From positions 310,001 to 374,000 of the forward strand of contig NC_063987.1 in the NCBI RefSeq assembly GCF_932276165.1: a stretch of DNA of 64,000 nucleotides. The letters are read 5' to 3'. The stretch is from Plutella xylostella (Eukaryota > Arthropoda > Insecta > Lepidoptera > Plutellidae). Position numbers and translations under genes: made by a program. The notes under the pieces are model-generated. The model did no database searches and was not told where the DNA came from. It saw only the letters and a list, made by a program, of their open reading frames with translations. This document shows positions 10,825-22,576 of the stretch, in pieces; the stretch's first letter is position 1; each line of letters opens with the position of its first letter.

Positions 10825-12341
10825 TAATAGGGAATATGCAAGTGGTTCAAATAAAGGTCAAATATTATTTATAATAAACTTTGTTGTTTCATAACTACGA
10901 CTACATCATTATTTTTGATTATAATTTATTTTTGAGCAAGTAAATGAAGTTGAAAAGTACAAAAAAACTTCGGTAAATTCTAACTTCCGAGAAACGTCAC
11001 CCATTTTCTTAGGGCGGATGTGACGTCATAATTCTTTATATATCAATCTCAGAATAATAACTTCTTTGCGTTTGCGTATAGTTAAATAAATGTCAAGTGT
11101 AAACAAAGAAATGTTAATGTCACCGAGTATTTGTGATGCTCGTTGTGATCAGATACGAAGGATCACATAAAAATTCTTCCAATAGATCCTAGCCTCCTAT
11201 AACCTCTCCACTTCTTGTTTGATATGCTTGTTTGTTTGCAAAGTTTAGGACTTTTTATATTTTTTGTTGGTAGTGTATGGGCTGCCACTAGTTGTTCTAT
11301 TGTAATGAGGCATAAACAGCCATTCGCCAGTCAACGAGCCACTAAAATATGCTCCATATTGCAACACAATAAAATTAAATTTGTATTGTAAGTATTATGA
11401 CATGAACATGACACAAGTTGCTCTTTCTACTTTTAGGTTATAATGGCAGTCGTTAGTATATTTCAAAAGTTGTTATTTTTTTCTAAATTAAGTTATGGAA
11501 GAATTCTCGTAATCAGAAGAACTGGACACATTAAATTTATTACGCAGTATGAACGAGTAAACTGTGGCCAGCTGCGGAAAAGGACAGCAAAGACTATTGA
11601 AAAGTCGAGAGCCGTGTGCCGAATATTAGGGAATAGTTATGCATATATTTTTTATACTATTATTCCATAGTTTAGGTAAGGGGGTTTAGACCTTTGAGAT
11701 ATGCACAATGGTTCCATTCAAGAGAGCCAGGTGCAGGTTCTTACACCCCCTCAGATAATAGAATAGAATGACCCACTAACCCTAGTCTCTCTTACTGAGA
11801 ACCAAAGTTACAGTAAGTACTTACATACAATACAAATATTTCTTTATATTCATATTGCCATAATAGCGTAATATTGTGTACAAAGGTCCTCTGGTTTGCG
11901 CGCTCCCATTTCAAAAGAGCTACTAGCAGCTATTTACGAGCTCCCATTACAAAACAGCCACTGGTCACACTTTATTACCATTACAAAACAGCCAGTGATC
12001 ACACTTTATACACTTCCTTTTTCGTTTGTTACCATGACAACATTGGTTTCTTGAAAATACAAAAGTACTCTGTGATTACTTGATTAGGTAAAAAACTGTA
12101 AAAAATCTATGCCGACTGACAGGACTCATTATTCTGAGCCGTGAAATTAAACGATTATGACGTCACGACAGCCCGCCATCCTGACGGGAATTTCAAAGTG
12201 GTCGTGATGGTTGTAATTTTTTAACTTTCTTTAAAATACCTTAAATTACTTATTTTGGCGTTGAATTTTTTTTTACTATAATAAAGTGATGTAAAACTAT
12301 ACAATAAAAGTATTAAAAAAAATTACGCATATTCCCTATTA
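10825..12341. mobile_element. old TIR DNA element, about 1.5 kb
   Basis: TAATAGGGAATATGC at 10825-10839 is matched exactly by GCATATTCCCTATTA at 12327-12341. Inner similarity continues: GGCGGATGTGACGTCATAAT…CTCAGAATAAT (11014-11059) pairs with ATTATTCTGAG…ATTATGACGTCACGACAGCC (12127-12176). The long, diverged inverted repeats flank a centre into which a SINE fragment inserted. If TA is the duplicated target, the element is 10827-12339. No transposase is visible. Confidence 0.6.
11667..11769 (+). mobile_element. SINE 3' fragment
   Basis: Matches the 3' third of the complete SINE at 23397: GGTTTAGACCTTTGAGATAT, ATGCACAATGGTTCCATTCA, CCAGGTGCAGGTTCTTACAC, and an ATAGAATAGAAT tail. It is 5'-truncated and diverged. 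Confidence 0.7.
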
Positions 12342-12889
12342 CGAAGAGATAGTATGATAGCGAACATGAGTCATCAAAGTTCTCGAAAGTTCCGAGTCAC
12401 AGAGGAACGTGAACTAATCTCACCCGCGCGCGTTGTGACAGCGGCCATTAAATAAAACGCGTTCTCACTAAAACTTATCTTAATACCATCTACACGAGTG
12501 AGCAAATTAAAATTCAATCACGATAAAAAACTGCCGTCACACAATTTAGCATTCATAAAAGGTCTATTTTATCAAAACACATTAAAATTAAATTATTGTG
12601 TCATCCATCAAAATAATTTAATATGCTATGCGAGGGGCCTACTCCCGCTCCGCAGTCGTTAGTGGCGCCCTCTGCATCGGGATATCATCGGGATAGTTAA
12701 ATTGAGCGGATGGCGTGTTGATGGCGCAGCTTTAAATGGAGCTCAGTTTTAAAGTTATCTGCCAAATAGGTTAGCGAGCATTCGAGCAAATATATCGTGT
12801 TAAGTTAAGTAATTTAACTATTTATTATTTCATAGATTTATGTAAAATAGCGTCTATATTAGCGTCTAAAGCTAAAGATCGCATCCAGT

Positions 12890-12947
12890 GGCGTGCTTTG
12901 GGAGAGGCCTACGTCCAGCAGTGGACTGCTATAGGCTGATGATGATG
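12890..12947 (+). repeat. LINE 3'-end fragment with (ATG)n tail
   Basis: GGGAGAGGCCTACGTCCAGC, AGTGGACTGCTATAGGCTGA, TGATGATG. This is the 3' terminus of the same LINE family whose C-terminal coding region was captured in the element at 3585-4010. Confidence 0.7.
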
Positions 12948-14593
12948 CGTCTATTATTTCTGAATTGCAGTGCAGGTGGTTTCAGCAAACAAAAACATTT
13001 GATTGAGTTCAGTTTTGACAGATGCGTGCAAATATTTTATTTTGTAACACATTATCTTTAGAAGCATATAGGTCCAATGTACATTTCCAATTGTTTAAAG
13101 TGTTTGCCTGCACTTTAATTGCTTTAGCCATTAAACAAAAACAATATAAATCCGCATCAAATATGAATAGCGCCCTCACGAAATAAAATATTGTTATTAA
13201 ATAAACAAACTGCTGCCAATTAATTACATTATGCATTCGTCACAGCGACACACACGAGCCGACGGCCATTCAAACACAACTCCTATTCTAATACACTTAA
13301 ACCTCACTTTTGATTGGCTTTGCCCGCCTCTCCCGCGCGCCCCTCCCACCCCCGAGATCCCTGCGGAATCATTTATCGAAAACCGAATGGGGTGACATGC
13401 TATACCCATCTGAAGACCATCTAATCCGCTCACATGTCGTAGCTCTTATTCTGGAGTCCCACGGTTCATTTTGCTGTAGTTTGTGGATATAATGGCGATG
13501 GTCATTTAAGGGGTCGGTCGGGGCACACATTGGCTTTTGAGCTCAATTTGTGAGTGAATGCGTATTTGTGAGACAGCATTAAGGCTATTTAGCGACAAAG
13601 CTATGGGGTGCTCCACAGGTCTGAGCATTTAGAGGGGAAAATGCGTGTTTGACTTAATTTGCTCTTTGTGAATAAGAATTGAATGGGAGAAGCAATTGAA
13701 GAGGGATATTTATGTTGCAAACTTGATTTGGATAAATTTAACGCTTTGTAAAGTAATAAAATTTTGTTATTATTAAAATGCATTCATTACTAACTTTCGT
13801 ATCATTGAACTGTGATAATTTGTGACAAATTTAGTTTATTCGATTTGGAGGTATAAGCAGAATAAATAAAAAAATAACTCATGTACACCAACCACTACCT
13901 AGTGCCACGTTTATCCCTATGCAATACGAAACAAGATACTTAATGAAAATCCTAAACTCAAATCCGTTTCATTGCTTACTTACATACAGACAATAACAGA
14001 AAGTGAAGTGACGCGCACAAATGCAATGATACAAAAGTTGATCCATTTCATTTCATACATCTCCCATACAAGAGCATTCATCGGATTACGCGCTCCGCTT
14101 CACTCGCTTTAACTTGCGCTGTACAGGGTGATCCATGGAGTTTATCGTCGCTGTGCTATTTTAATTGGATATTTTTAAAATATCTAGACTAGTCATTGAC
14201 TTCGAAGAATAGTTTTGAGTTAAAATGTGTAAATATTTTTATTTATTCGTAAGGAGACGGTTTATTAAAATCAGTGTCTACGTTTTTATATTATGTATTT
14301 AATAAGCTAGCTTGTTTGTAAACTTTAAAAGTTAAAAGGCTACAGCCGTAAAAACTTTAACTTGTACCTACTGTATGTTGTTAAATAATCTTTATATTTT
14401 ATAAAGAGTAGTCGAGTGAGCGAGTTGAGTAGTGTTAAGTTATTTAGCCTCTTTCAAGAACGCCCTGTATATACACAGGGCATCACAGATCAACCCCCCG
14501 TAATACAGCATCACTTAGTCTAATGGCCCCGCGAAGGGACACAGAGTATGCGACTGTGACGTACGATGCACACAGAGTATAGTGCACAGTTAT
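12948..14593. other. noncoding stretch, no gene recognised
   Basis: AT-rich DNA with a GC-rich patch near 13320-13370. Isolated CAGGGTGA- and CCCTGTATATACACAGGG-like sequences near 14115 and 14468 look like MITE termini, but I could not pair them into a bounded element. Confidence 0.4.
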
Positions 14594-14854
14594 TATACAG
14601 GATGTTAAAGTTTGCTGCCGGAAACTTTAAACACACGTCTACCATTCTACTCATCAAACTGAATAACTTTTCCAAAATATGATCGCAAATGTTTTTTTTT
14701 ATTCCTTTACAAAGTTTATAACTTTATGCGCTGTTTTGTAGAAGGAATTTAAATAATAGTTAATTTCTTATGGTATGTTTGTTGAGAAAATCGTTAGTGA
14801 ATTATGTGGTTTAGTTTTTATGGGAGCATATATGCTATTAACATCCTGTATAAA
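14594..14854. mobile_element. MITE with TATACAGGATGTTAA termini
   Basis: TATACAGGATGTTAAAG at the left is matched by TTAACATCCTGTATA at the right, about 260 bp apart, with no coding capacity. A related half-copy lies at 24596-24690 (shared phrases ATTATGTGGTT, AGTTTTT and GGAGCAT before CCTGTATA). Confidence 0.6.
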
Positions 14855-16783
14855 TCTGTGACGCGATCAAAGATCATTGCTCATTGGATTCCATTACTAG
14901 ATGAGCGAGTGAGTAAACGCTGTAACACCCTCGCTGAAAGGAGACTGTCATTTGTTTTGATTTAAAGATGATTTTGCGAATGTAGGGTGTTAAATTAGGA
15001 TTTATTTCATGTGTTATTATTGACATTAGAAATTGAAACAGGGTTTTTAATAAGCTTGCATGACGTCATATGTAAATGTGAGTTTAAGGGCATATTTTTT
15101 TGAACATAGTTTATAATTCTTAAATTCTTATCAATCCAATAAAATAAAGTGTCTCAAGTTTAAATAACATAACTGAAGCGATTGTCAGCGCGTCACCCTA
15201 GTCTCAGCCGCGCGGGTAAGTGACCGTGACCACAGTAGGGTGACGCGCCCGCAGCCGGCCCCCGCGGGGGCGCGTGTTGCCATCTAGGTAATTAGTTTAC
15301 AATAAAAAATAAAAACACAACGCTTTCGCCCGCGCCCGCCGCCGCACTGTTTAATTGAAATGGGTAGTTTGTTGCGCTTTTTAGCGTTTCGGTGGAGAGA
15401 TGAAAGGCGTTTCTGATAGTGTTAATGCATTGATGGATTATGTTATTTTATTTGAAACGCTAACCCTTATCTGAAATATAATCCAAAATCTTTTAGTTCA
15501 GTTTTCATAATTTTATTTACAATTAGTTAAATGTTAATTTATATTATAACCTTTAATAAATGATTTCCATCCAAAAGCTGATGTTAGCAAGTAGACAAAT
15601 TCTATCGAGTATTTTTCTCTCCTGCAATCTCTAACCCTAATACATCGTGACTTATTTATCAAACAACACACGCTCCAATTAGCCCACTGATTTGAACCAT
15701 TTAATCATGTGTAGTCCTCACGAGAGGGGGGAAGGGGGTGGGGGGGTTACTGCGAGGATAATCCTCGTGACGGCTGACGCGACACCTGATGCAGGTGAAC
15801 TGGTGTTTAATCCGTCACTGGACTGATGAGGCTGATGACAGTCCATTTGTTGTTTTAAACTCTGGATGACAACCACCGATGTATTTTTTTACCATTTACT
15901 TTTTTGCTTAGTTTATTTTAGAAAAATATTAATTAAATCCATTTTATTTCATTTATAACTATTTTTCAGCAGTGTTCAAAAGCTTAAACTTATATACGTA
16001 AAAAAATTACAGCATTCAGTGCTTTTCCATTATTAACAAAAGTATTACCCGAAGCAGCGTTTCAAATCAATCTCTACCATCAAACTAGACAAGTCAAATA
16101 GAACAGTCAAACCGACAGTCCAACAGGGTGAGAGCACTAAACTGATTGACTTTTCAATCTGTGTAAGCGGCTTACCCGCGGCGGCAGTCGGCGCGGCACC
16201 CTACGCGCTAGTCAACAGATGTGGCCGGGGATTTACCGTGTTATACGCCGAGTTAGGCTAATAACTGATACGATTGATGAATGAGATATTTTTTCAAGGT
16301 TTGCTTTCTTATAAGTATCTCAAAATATAAAATTGCACGCAGATTTGAAAGCCTGCATACATGTAGTTTTATTGTAGCGAAGCGGGACTGTACGCTAGAG
16401 TATAAACGCTGATTATGTATTTAACTGCACTTTTATTTAATTATTAGCTGATTAACAATATGCACACACGTCGGTAGGTGGGTAGAGAGAAAGAGAGAGT
16501 TGCCAGACGACAAAATAATATATTAAAAATATTACTTTGTTTTGGTGTTGCCAACATTTATAACGAACGAAAGGTATGTTTAAAACCTTCCTCTGTTAAA
16601 TAGCAAAACGACAAAATAACAAACACATAATAATAAATGCACTGCAATACGTTGCACAATAACGTGAACTAATTCCGGCATAATCACACATTAGCGACAC
16701 ACGTCGGTGACGTCCGAGTGAATTAATTCGCAATAACGCATGATGACGCGCGCTGCGTCACGGCACGTCGCGGCGATTAGCGC
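14855..16783. other. noncoding stretch with a GC-rich hairpin and a G-run cluster
   Basis: GCGCGTCACCCTAGT near 15188 pairs with AGTAGGGTGACGCGC near 15233 to form a 13-15-bp stem. GAGGGGGGAAGGGGGTGGGG at 15724-15747 is a G-rich run. A GC-rich patch lies near 16170-16230. No exon is recognised. Confidence 0.45.
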
Positions 16784-16854
16784 GGGCCGTGTCGCCGAGT
16801 GGTGGACCGTGTCGCCCGATGTGATGGACCGTGTCGCCCGGTGCGGCGGACCGT
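16784..16854 (+). repeat. short tandem repeat, about 22-bp unit
   Basis: The unit GGACCGTGTCGCCCGATGTG (22 bp) is present at 16804 and 16826, with a related 20-bp unit at 16784 and a partial unit at 16848. Confidence 0.75.
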
Positions 16855-17224
16855 ATTGACAACGCATTGGGCGTTAGTTACGGATGCGAACGTGGGGTGG
16901 ATTGTGGCATATTGTTGAAGATTTACGAGTATGAAGCAATTATTTATAATCTACGAGTGTTCGACTTTACCTAATGAAACCATATAAACGGCTGAAAAGT
17001 GACTTTGATAGAAATTTTCAATAAATCCTATGCAATTCGCTGCTTTCAATAGAGGGAATCCAGCGGCTTGCTAAATAAAATAAAAATATCGGCTTTTTCA
17101 AGTAAAAGCTTCACTATCAAAATATTTCTTCATTCCCGTTTCTCCTCCGAGAAGTATGGGGTTGACACTTCTTCCAATCTTCTCTATCGGTGGCCAGCAA
17201 GTTGAGCTCTGATTATATCAAAAC
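16855..17224. other. noncoding stretch, nothing recognised
   Basis: No exon or repeat was recognised between the 22-bp tandem repeat and the LINE insertion. Confidence 0.4.
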
Positions 17225-17240
17225 ATGGTCTAATTGTGCC
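17225..17240. repeat. target-site duplication, left copy
   Basis: ATGGTCTAATTGTGCC, identical to 18225-18240, directly flanks the RTE-type LINE. Confidence 0.9.
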
Positions 17241-18224
17241 ATGAACATGGTATTGTTCAGGACATGTACGCAGGTGCCAACACACAGGTCCGCACCGCAG
17301 TCGGGGTCACCGACAGGTTCGAGGTCAGAGTAGGCGTGCACCAGGGTTCATCCCTGAGTCCATACCTATTTTTATTGGTAATGGATGCATTAACATCTGC
17401 AATTCAGAAGGAGGCGCCCTGGTGCATGCTCTTTGCAGACGACATCGTGCTTGTCGATGAGAGTGGGGATGAAATACAGGTGCAACTGAACCAGTGGCGA
17501 GATACCCTAGAGAGTGTGGGATTGAGACTGAGTAGGACCAAAACAGAATATATGTTCTGTCAATTCGGAGGGCCTACTTCAGCTGCGTCGATATCTCTGG
17601 GTACCTCGCCACTGGCAGTAGGTGAGGATTTCCGATACCTCGGCTCCCTTCTACAGAGTGATGGAAGTATTGACAGGGATGTGACGAGACGAATGAATGC
17701 AGGATGGATGAAATGGAAACAACTCACCGGCACGACGTGTGATCGCAAGATGCCAATTAAGATCAAAGGCAAAATATATAAAAGCGTCATAAGGCCGGTG
17801 ATGTTGTATGGGGCTGAGTGCTGGGCAACCAAAGTATGCGATGAGAAAAGGATGCATGTGACAGATATGCGAATGTTGAGATGGATGTGTGGTGTTACAA
17901 GAAAAGATAGAATACGAAATGAGTATATAAGGGGAAGTATGAAAGTGGCTCCTATAGTGGAGAAGATGAAAAGCCATCGTCTTTCTTGGTTTGGGCATGT
18001 CATGAGAAGAGAAGATGATTATGTGACAAAGAAAGTGTTGGAAATGAGACCCGAAGGAAGGCGCAAGAGAGGAAGACCAAGAAAGACGTGGCTTGATTGC
18101 GTGAAAGAAAATATGAGAGAGTGTGGAGTGAATGAGGATATGACAGAGGATAGGGTAAAATGGCGTGACATGACCAACAAAGCCGACCCTAAATAAGGAT
18201 AAGGCAAGGAAGAAGAAGAAGAAG
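17241..18224 (+). mobile_element. 5'-truncated RTE-type non-LTR retrotransposon
   Basis: 984 bp between perfect 16-bp target-site duplications. One open frame runs from the truncation point to TAA at 18194-18196. It carries the C-terminal half of an RTE/BovB-like reverse transcriptase: GVHQGSSLSPYLF (RT motif 4), the catalytic LFADDIVLV (motif 5), LRLSRTKTEYM (motif 6), FRYLGSLLQSDGSI, and the C-terminal WFGHVMRRED and RRKRGRPRKTWLDCV. The endonuclease domain and RT motif A are absent because of the truncation. The tail is an (AAG)n-type microsatellite, as is usual for RTE elements. The intact frame and perfect duplication suggest a young insertion, but one that cannot move on its own. Confidence 0.92.
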
Positions 18225-18240
18225 ATGGTCTAATTGTGCC
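18225..18240. repeat. target-site duplication, right copy
   Basis: ATGGTCTAATTGTGCC, right flank of the RTE-type LINE. Confidence 0.9.
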
Positions 18241-18313
18241 TATTATAGGATTCGGACTAGTTTGCCGCAGACACGCTACAGAAGATGAACAAGTTGCTAA
18301 AACCATAGACTAG

Positions 18314-18967
18314 CTTACTTTGACCTGCGACTCGGTCATGCCCAGCGCGTAGTCGAGCTTGGCGCGTCCGTCCCCGCGAGTTATTCAACTATACACCTTA
18401 ACCTACGGCTATCAGAGTATCTCTTACCTTGACCTGCGACTCGGTCATGCCCAGCGCGTAGTCGAGCTTGGCGCGTCCGTCCCCGCGAGTTATTCAACTA
18501 TACACCTTAACCTACGGCTATCAGAGTATCTCTTACCTTGACCTGCGACTCGGTCATGCCCAGCGCGTAGTCGAGCTTGGCGCGTTCGTCCCCGCGAGTT
18601 ATTCAACTATACACCTTAACCTACGGCTATCAGAGTATCTCTTACCTTGACCTGCGACTCGGTCATGCCCAGCGCGTAGTCGAGCTTGGCGCGTCCGTCC
18701 CCGCGAGTTATTCAACTATACACCTTAACCTACGGCTATCAGAGTATCTCTTACCTTGACCTGCGACTCGGTCATGCCCAGCGCGTAGTCGAGCTTGGCG
18801 CGTCCGTCCCCGCGAGTTATTCAACTATACACCTTAACCTACGGCTATCAGAGTATCTCTTACCTTGACCTGCGACTCGGTCATGCCCAGCGCGTAGTCG
18901 AGCTTGGCGCGTCCGTCCCCGCGAGTTATTCAACTATACACCTTAACCTACGGCTATCAGAGTATCT
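18314..18967 (-). repeat. 109-bp tandem array of the Nkx6 exon-2 / intron-2 junction (six copies)
   Basis: Six copies of a 109-bp unit run directly into the real exon-2 junction at 18968-19020. On the minus strand each unit holds about 48 bases of exon 2 (codons for AKLDYALGMTESQVK), the splice donor AAG|GTAAGAG and about 60 bases of adjacent intron. The copies are nearly identical to one another. The first has GGTCAAAGTAAG in place of GGTCAAGGTAAG, and the third has one C-to-T change. All copies encode Asp where the true exon encodes Ala (AKLAY). The decoy donors lie at 18318, 18427, 18536, 18645, 18754 and 18863. No splice acceptor lies within the unit. Confidence 0.93.
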
Positions 18968-18972
18968 CTTAC

Positions 18973-19160
18973 CTTGACCTGCGACTCGGTCATGCCCAGC
19001 GCGTAGGCGAGCTTGGCGCGCTCGGGGCCCGCCAGGTACTTGGTCTGCTCGAAGGTCTTCTCCAGCGCGAAGATCTGCTGGCCGCTGAACGTGGGCCGCG
19101 TGTGCTTCTTCTTGCCGTCCTTGTCTACCCCGCAGCCGCCGAGGGAGCTGCCGTTTGACA
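18973..19160 (-). CDS. Nkx6: Nkx6 (HGTX) homeobox transcription factor, coding exon 2
   Basis: Homeodomain exon of an Nkx6-class transcription factor, a nuclear DNA-binding regulator of motor-neuron and gut development in other animals. The 188-bp exon starts after CCGCCCACAG and ends before GTAAGAG. Its first two bases complete a Met codon with the single base left by exon 1 (phase 1), and it leaves phase 0. It encodes SNGSSLGGCGVDKDG, then homeodomain residues 1-46: KKHTRPTFSGQQIFALEKTF…YLAGPERAKLAYALGMTESQ, followed by VK. FSGQQIFALEKTFEQTKYLA is diagnostic for Nkx6. The WFQNRR part must come from a later exon, which I cannot find at lower coordinates. Reading through the donor meets a stop within about ten codons. 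The 109-bp decoy array lies immediately downstream. Confidence 0.95.
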
Positions 19161-19297
19161 CTGTGGGCGGGAGGGAGATGGCGTTAGGTTTGGCGGTTAA
19201 GTGGTGGTTGCAAGGTGGTGAAATAAACGGCTGTAAGTATAAATAATGTTGAAATTTGGATAGTACAAGGTAGCTGGTTTAGCTTGTAGGCTGTTTT

Positions 19298-19870
19298 TAG
19301 GGTTCCGTAGCCAAAATGGCAAAAACGGAACCCTTATAGTTTCGTCATGTCCGTCTGTCCGTCTGTCCGTCTGTCCGTCTGTCACAGCCGATTTACTCGG
19401 AAACTATAAGTACTACAGTGATGAAATTTGATGGGAATATGTGTTGTATGAACCGCTACAAAAATATGACACTAAATAGTAAAAAAAAGAATTGGGGGTG
19501 GGGCCCCCCATACATGTAACTGAGGGATGAAATTTTTTTTTTCGATGTACATACCCGTGTGGGGTATCAATGGAAAGGTCTTTTAAAATGATATAAAGTT
19601 TTCTAAAAAACATTTTTCTTAAAGTGAACGGTTTTTGAGATATCAGCTCTCAAAGTCGTAAAAAGTATGTCCCCCCCCCTCTATTTTTATAACTACGGGG
19701 TATAAAATTCTAAAAAAAATAGAGGTGATGCATGCTAATTAACTCTTTCAACGATTTTTGGTTTGATCAAAGTATCTCTTATAGTTTTTGAGATAGGTTG
19801 ATTTAACTGTAATTTTGCTGCTACGGAACCCTTTGTGCGCGAGCCCGACTCGCACTTGGCCGGTTTTTTA
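19298..19870. repeat. lepidopteran repeat ending GCACTTGGCCGGTTTTTT
   Basis: Begins AGGGTTCCGTAGCCAAAATG, includes the (GTCCGTCT)n tract at about 19348-19383, and ends with GAGCCCGACTCGCACTTGGC then CGGTTTTTT. This is one of the most familiar interspersed sequences in moth and butterfly genomes. Its class is not settled from the sequence alone. The apparent TDGQTDRR peptide comes from the microsatellite tract. Confidence 0.75.
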
Positions 19871-19986
19871 TAGTTTTATCCCGGAATTTCCACGTTCTAT
19901 TACGAAGCTGAACTTGCGGGCATCAGCTAGATTTCAATGTATTGACAACATAAGTACAGCATACATTAAAAGAATAGTTTCAGATT

Positions 19987-20122
19987 GATCATCATCATCA
20001 GTCCGTAATCATTCACTGCTGAACATAAGCCTCTTCCAAAGAAAACCAAAACCTTCTTTAGCCTTCCTCATTTAGCCAGTGCCGGCTTTTTGTGTGTGTG
20101 TTTCGTTGGTCCAACGGGCCAG
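19987..20122 (-). repeat. LINE C-terminal / 3'-end fragment
   Basis: On the minus strand: RWTNE-like coding (GCCCGTTGGACCAACGAAAC), then AGAGGCTTATGTTCAGCAGT and a GATGATGATGATC tail. It belongs to the same LINE family as the captured piece at 3585-4010 and the tail at 12890. Confidence 0.7.
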
Positions 20123-20654
20123 TTAAGTACATAATTAACGAAAGTAATATTAAAATTATATTAAGCCATATTATCAATCATCAGCGCAGCGCGATATACT
20201 AATTACATCAGCAGACAATCGCTGTGCATAACATTGAACATTCAATATCCAGTACCACGAGGCCATCGATCGTCATTATCCGCGTCTATCGCATCAGATA
20301 CGATCCATTACTGCTCAATAATCGTGTTAATTCCAACCGGCCGATACATACTGCGCAATCGAACGCTCATTCATAAATATACGACCTCATTAGTGGATTA
20401 ACGTTTCATTTTGTGCGTCACGAGTTATGGCTCTTTAGTTGATGCTCATATTATTGCACTTTATGACTCTGCATTAAGGTTTTAATTCATTTGTTTTTTA
20501 AAGGTCAGTAGTTGACTTTGATAATGTAGAACCACATGTAGAACCTTTGGCATGACAATTCGATAACTTGGCTGGGTACATTCAGCCTTTGTAATGCTTA
20601 CTGAAGGTAAGTAATTGGATTAATGTGAACTTTTCCCAAGGTAAACACCTTGAT
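20123..20654. other. noncoding stretch, nothing recognised
   Basis: Intron 1 of Nkx6. No exon or bounded repeat was seen. Confidence 0.4.
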
Positions 20655-20752
20655 ACATTTACCCATTTCCGAGAAAAGGGGTGGTGACGGACGGACAGAC
20701 AAACGGACGGACAAAAAAGTTTATAAGGCTTCCTGTTGAGGTACGAAACCCA
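20655..20752 (-). repeat. fragment of a GTCCGTC-rich lepidopteran repeat
   Basis: On the minus strand: GGGTTTCGTACCTCAACAGG, then TTTTTTGTCCGTCCGTTTGT and CTGTCCGTCCGTCACC. This is the same type of sequence as the start of the repeat at 19298, in the opposite orientation. Confidence 0.5.
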
Positions 20753-22576
20753 AAAATAAATAAATAATTAGATTTGTAAGTTTCTAAGAGAAGAAAACCA
20801 AACCAACGTAAATGACAAAAAGACACAAAAACAAATGCACAAGTGTAAATCCGGACACAAGACACCCTCCCCGATGACGAGCTAACACAAAACAAATCTG
20901 ATTTAAAATATCATAAATGATGATATTCAATTTGTATGTTTTCATCCGCGCTCCCTACGCTTTTACGATTATTTTCATTTCATCTTCCTCCCCTGCCCTC
21001 CCGTCCCCACCCCTCGCGTGCCCGCCTCACCCCCGCCGGCTCCATCAAATGTTATTCGCGTCATGAAAGATATTGTCATGAAAACTGGACGGTGTCAGCT
21101 TTTTGCTGTTTTATGACACTTTTTAGTGGCGCTAGAAATGTTGCTCTTTTACAGCAGGGTTTGATTTGTTCTTGTTTACGGAGACGTGTATTATTATTAT
21201 TATTACGTGGCAAAGATTACGTTTTGGGTTTACAAAAACATGCAATGACAGTTGAGTTGAGATATGGTTAAACTCACTAACCAATCCAACAATTGAATCC
21301 TATATACCCAGTACCTACATAACTTTGACATAATCATGGGTTAATTATGTAACTCTTCATGATGTTATTATATAGGTACTTCATATTGTAGCTAATTACA
21401 TAATAATGTTCTGCATTATCGTAGTACATGATAGAATGATGAAGTCGAGGACAGAGTCTTGTGTAGTGATGTTCCTTTTTAATTGAAACTACAATAATAC
21501 ATATACAAAGGTACATAACAATGTAATATTATTCGCATAGTGTTACAATAAAACATGTTTCTCACAAGAGATAGTAGAAGCTGAAAGATTTATTCCACTT
21601 ATTTTTACATAAAAATAAATATGTAACAAAAATACATAAACCACACACATTATTCACCGAAGGAGGTAACACACACACATACATATTTATTGTTTCTGTT
21701 ATTTATTATGTACGCGGCCGCGGCTTTTACACAAATAACGAATTACGAGAAAGAATAAAGGTACGGCTCGTAAATAGCTAAATATTAATGTACAGAGTAG
21801 AAGTTTATCATTGGGCGGGCGAGAGGTTTTTATACATATGACCTACACATTGACTTATAATAATATATTGAAATCATTTGACCTAGACAAAACTTTAATC
21901 ATCGTTTCTGATACTACTTGTTTATATTTTATGGAGACATTCTATAAAAAAAATAATAGGTTAGGTCAACTTGTGACCCTTTATCTAATAATAAATGTTT
22001 GAAAACACATCAGGCAAAGAGAAGAATTTCGGCGAGAGAACTCATAAAATTCCTCCCTGCTCTAGGTAATACTGAAAGTCTGTAAAGGATACATATTGGT
22101 CGCAATAAACTTATGGAATTACATTACAGCATTGAAAGTATCTACGTATAAAAGTTTTACTTCAGGATTTGTCTCTGAAAGATTGCCACAACACCTTTGA
22201 ATAAAAAGGGAATGTTTTGTTTTATTTTATCATCTTATCCTTTAACAAAAATATCCCTATGTACCCCTATGTACCCTTATGTACGACGTACGTATGTAAT
22301 TCAATTCAGGCTATCCTCCCAACTACTTACATAAATGTAAAACCCTTCAGTTCGCATTACACGAATGATACACAAGCTCGGAACTAGCTCCAATAGACAG
22401 ACATTATGTAGGTACACGTGAACATGAAAACACCGTAACTGCAAACATCACTGAAACCTGAAACCGTATCGATTTACAAGCACCCCACACGAATATCTAC
22501 TCTACCGGCTACAACATACGGTTGTAATTAACAGAACCGTCGCGAGAGGACCAACGACTGAATTGGCCACTCAATG
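20753..22576. other. noncoding stretch, nothing recognised
   Basis: Intron 1 of Nkx6. A pyrimidine-rich patch lies at 20975-21050. The short frames show no protein family I know. Confidence 0.4.

Noticed and set aside
18359..19158. Series of identical 60-codon plus-strand frames every 109 bp (MARPSPRVIQLYTLTYGYQS…)
   Set aside because: They are antisense readings of the 109-bp exon/intron-junction repeat, not a tandem protein family.
19197..19385. 62-codon frame with TDGQTDRRTDGH
   Set aside because: Translation of a (GTCCGTCT)n microsatellite in a common lepidopteran repeat.
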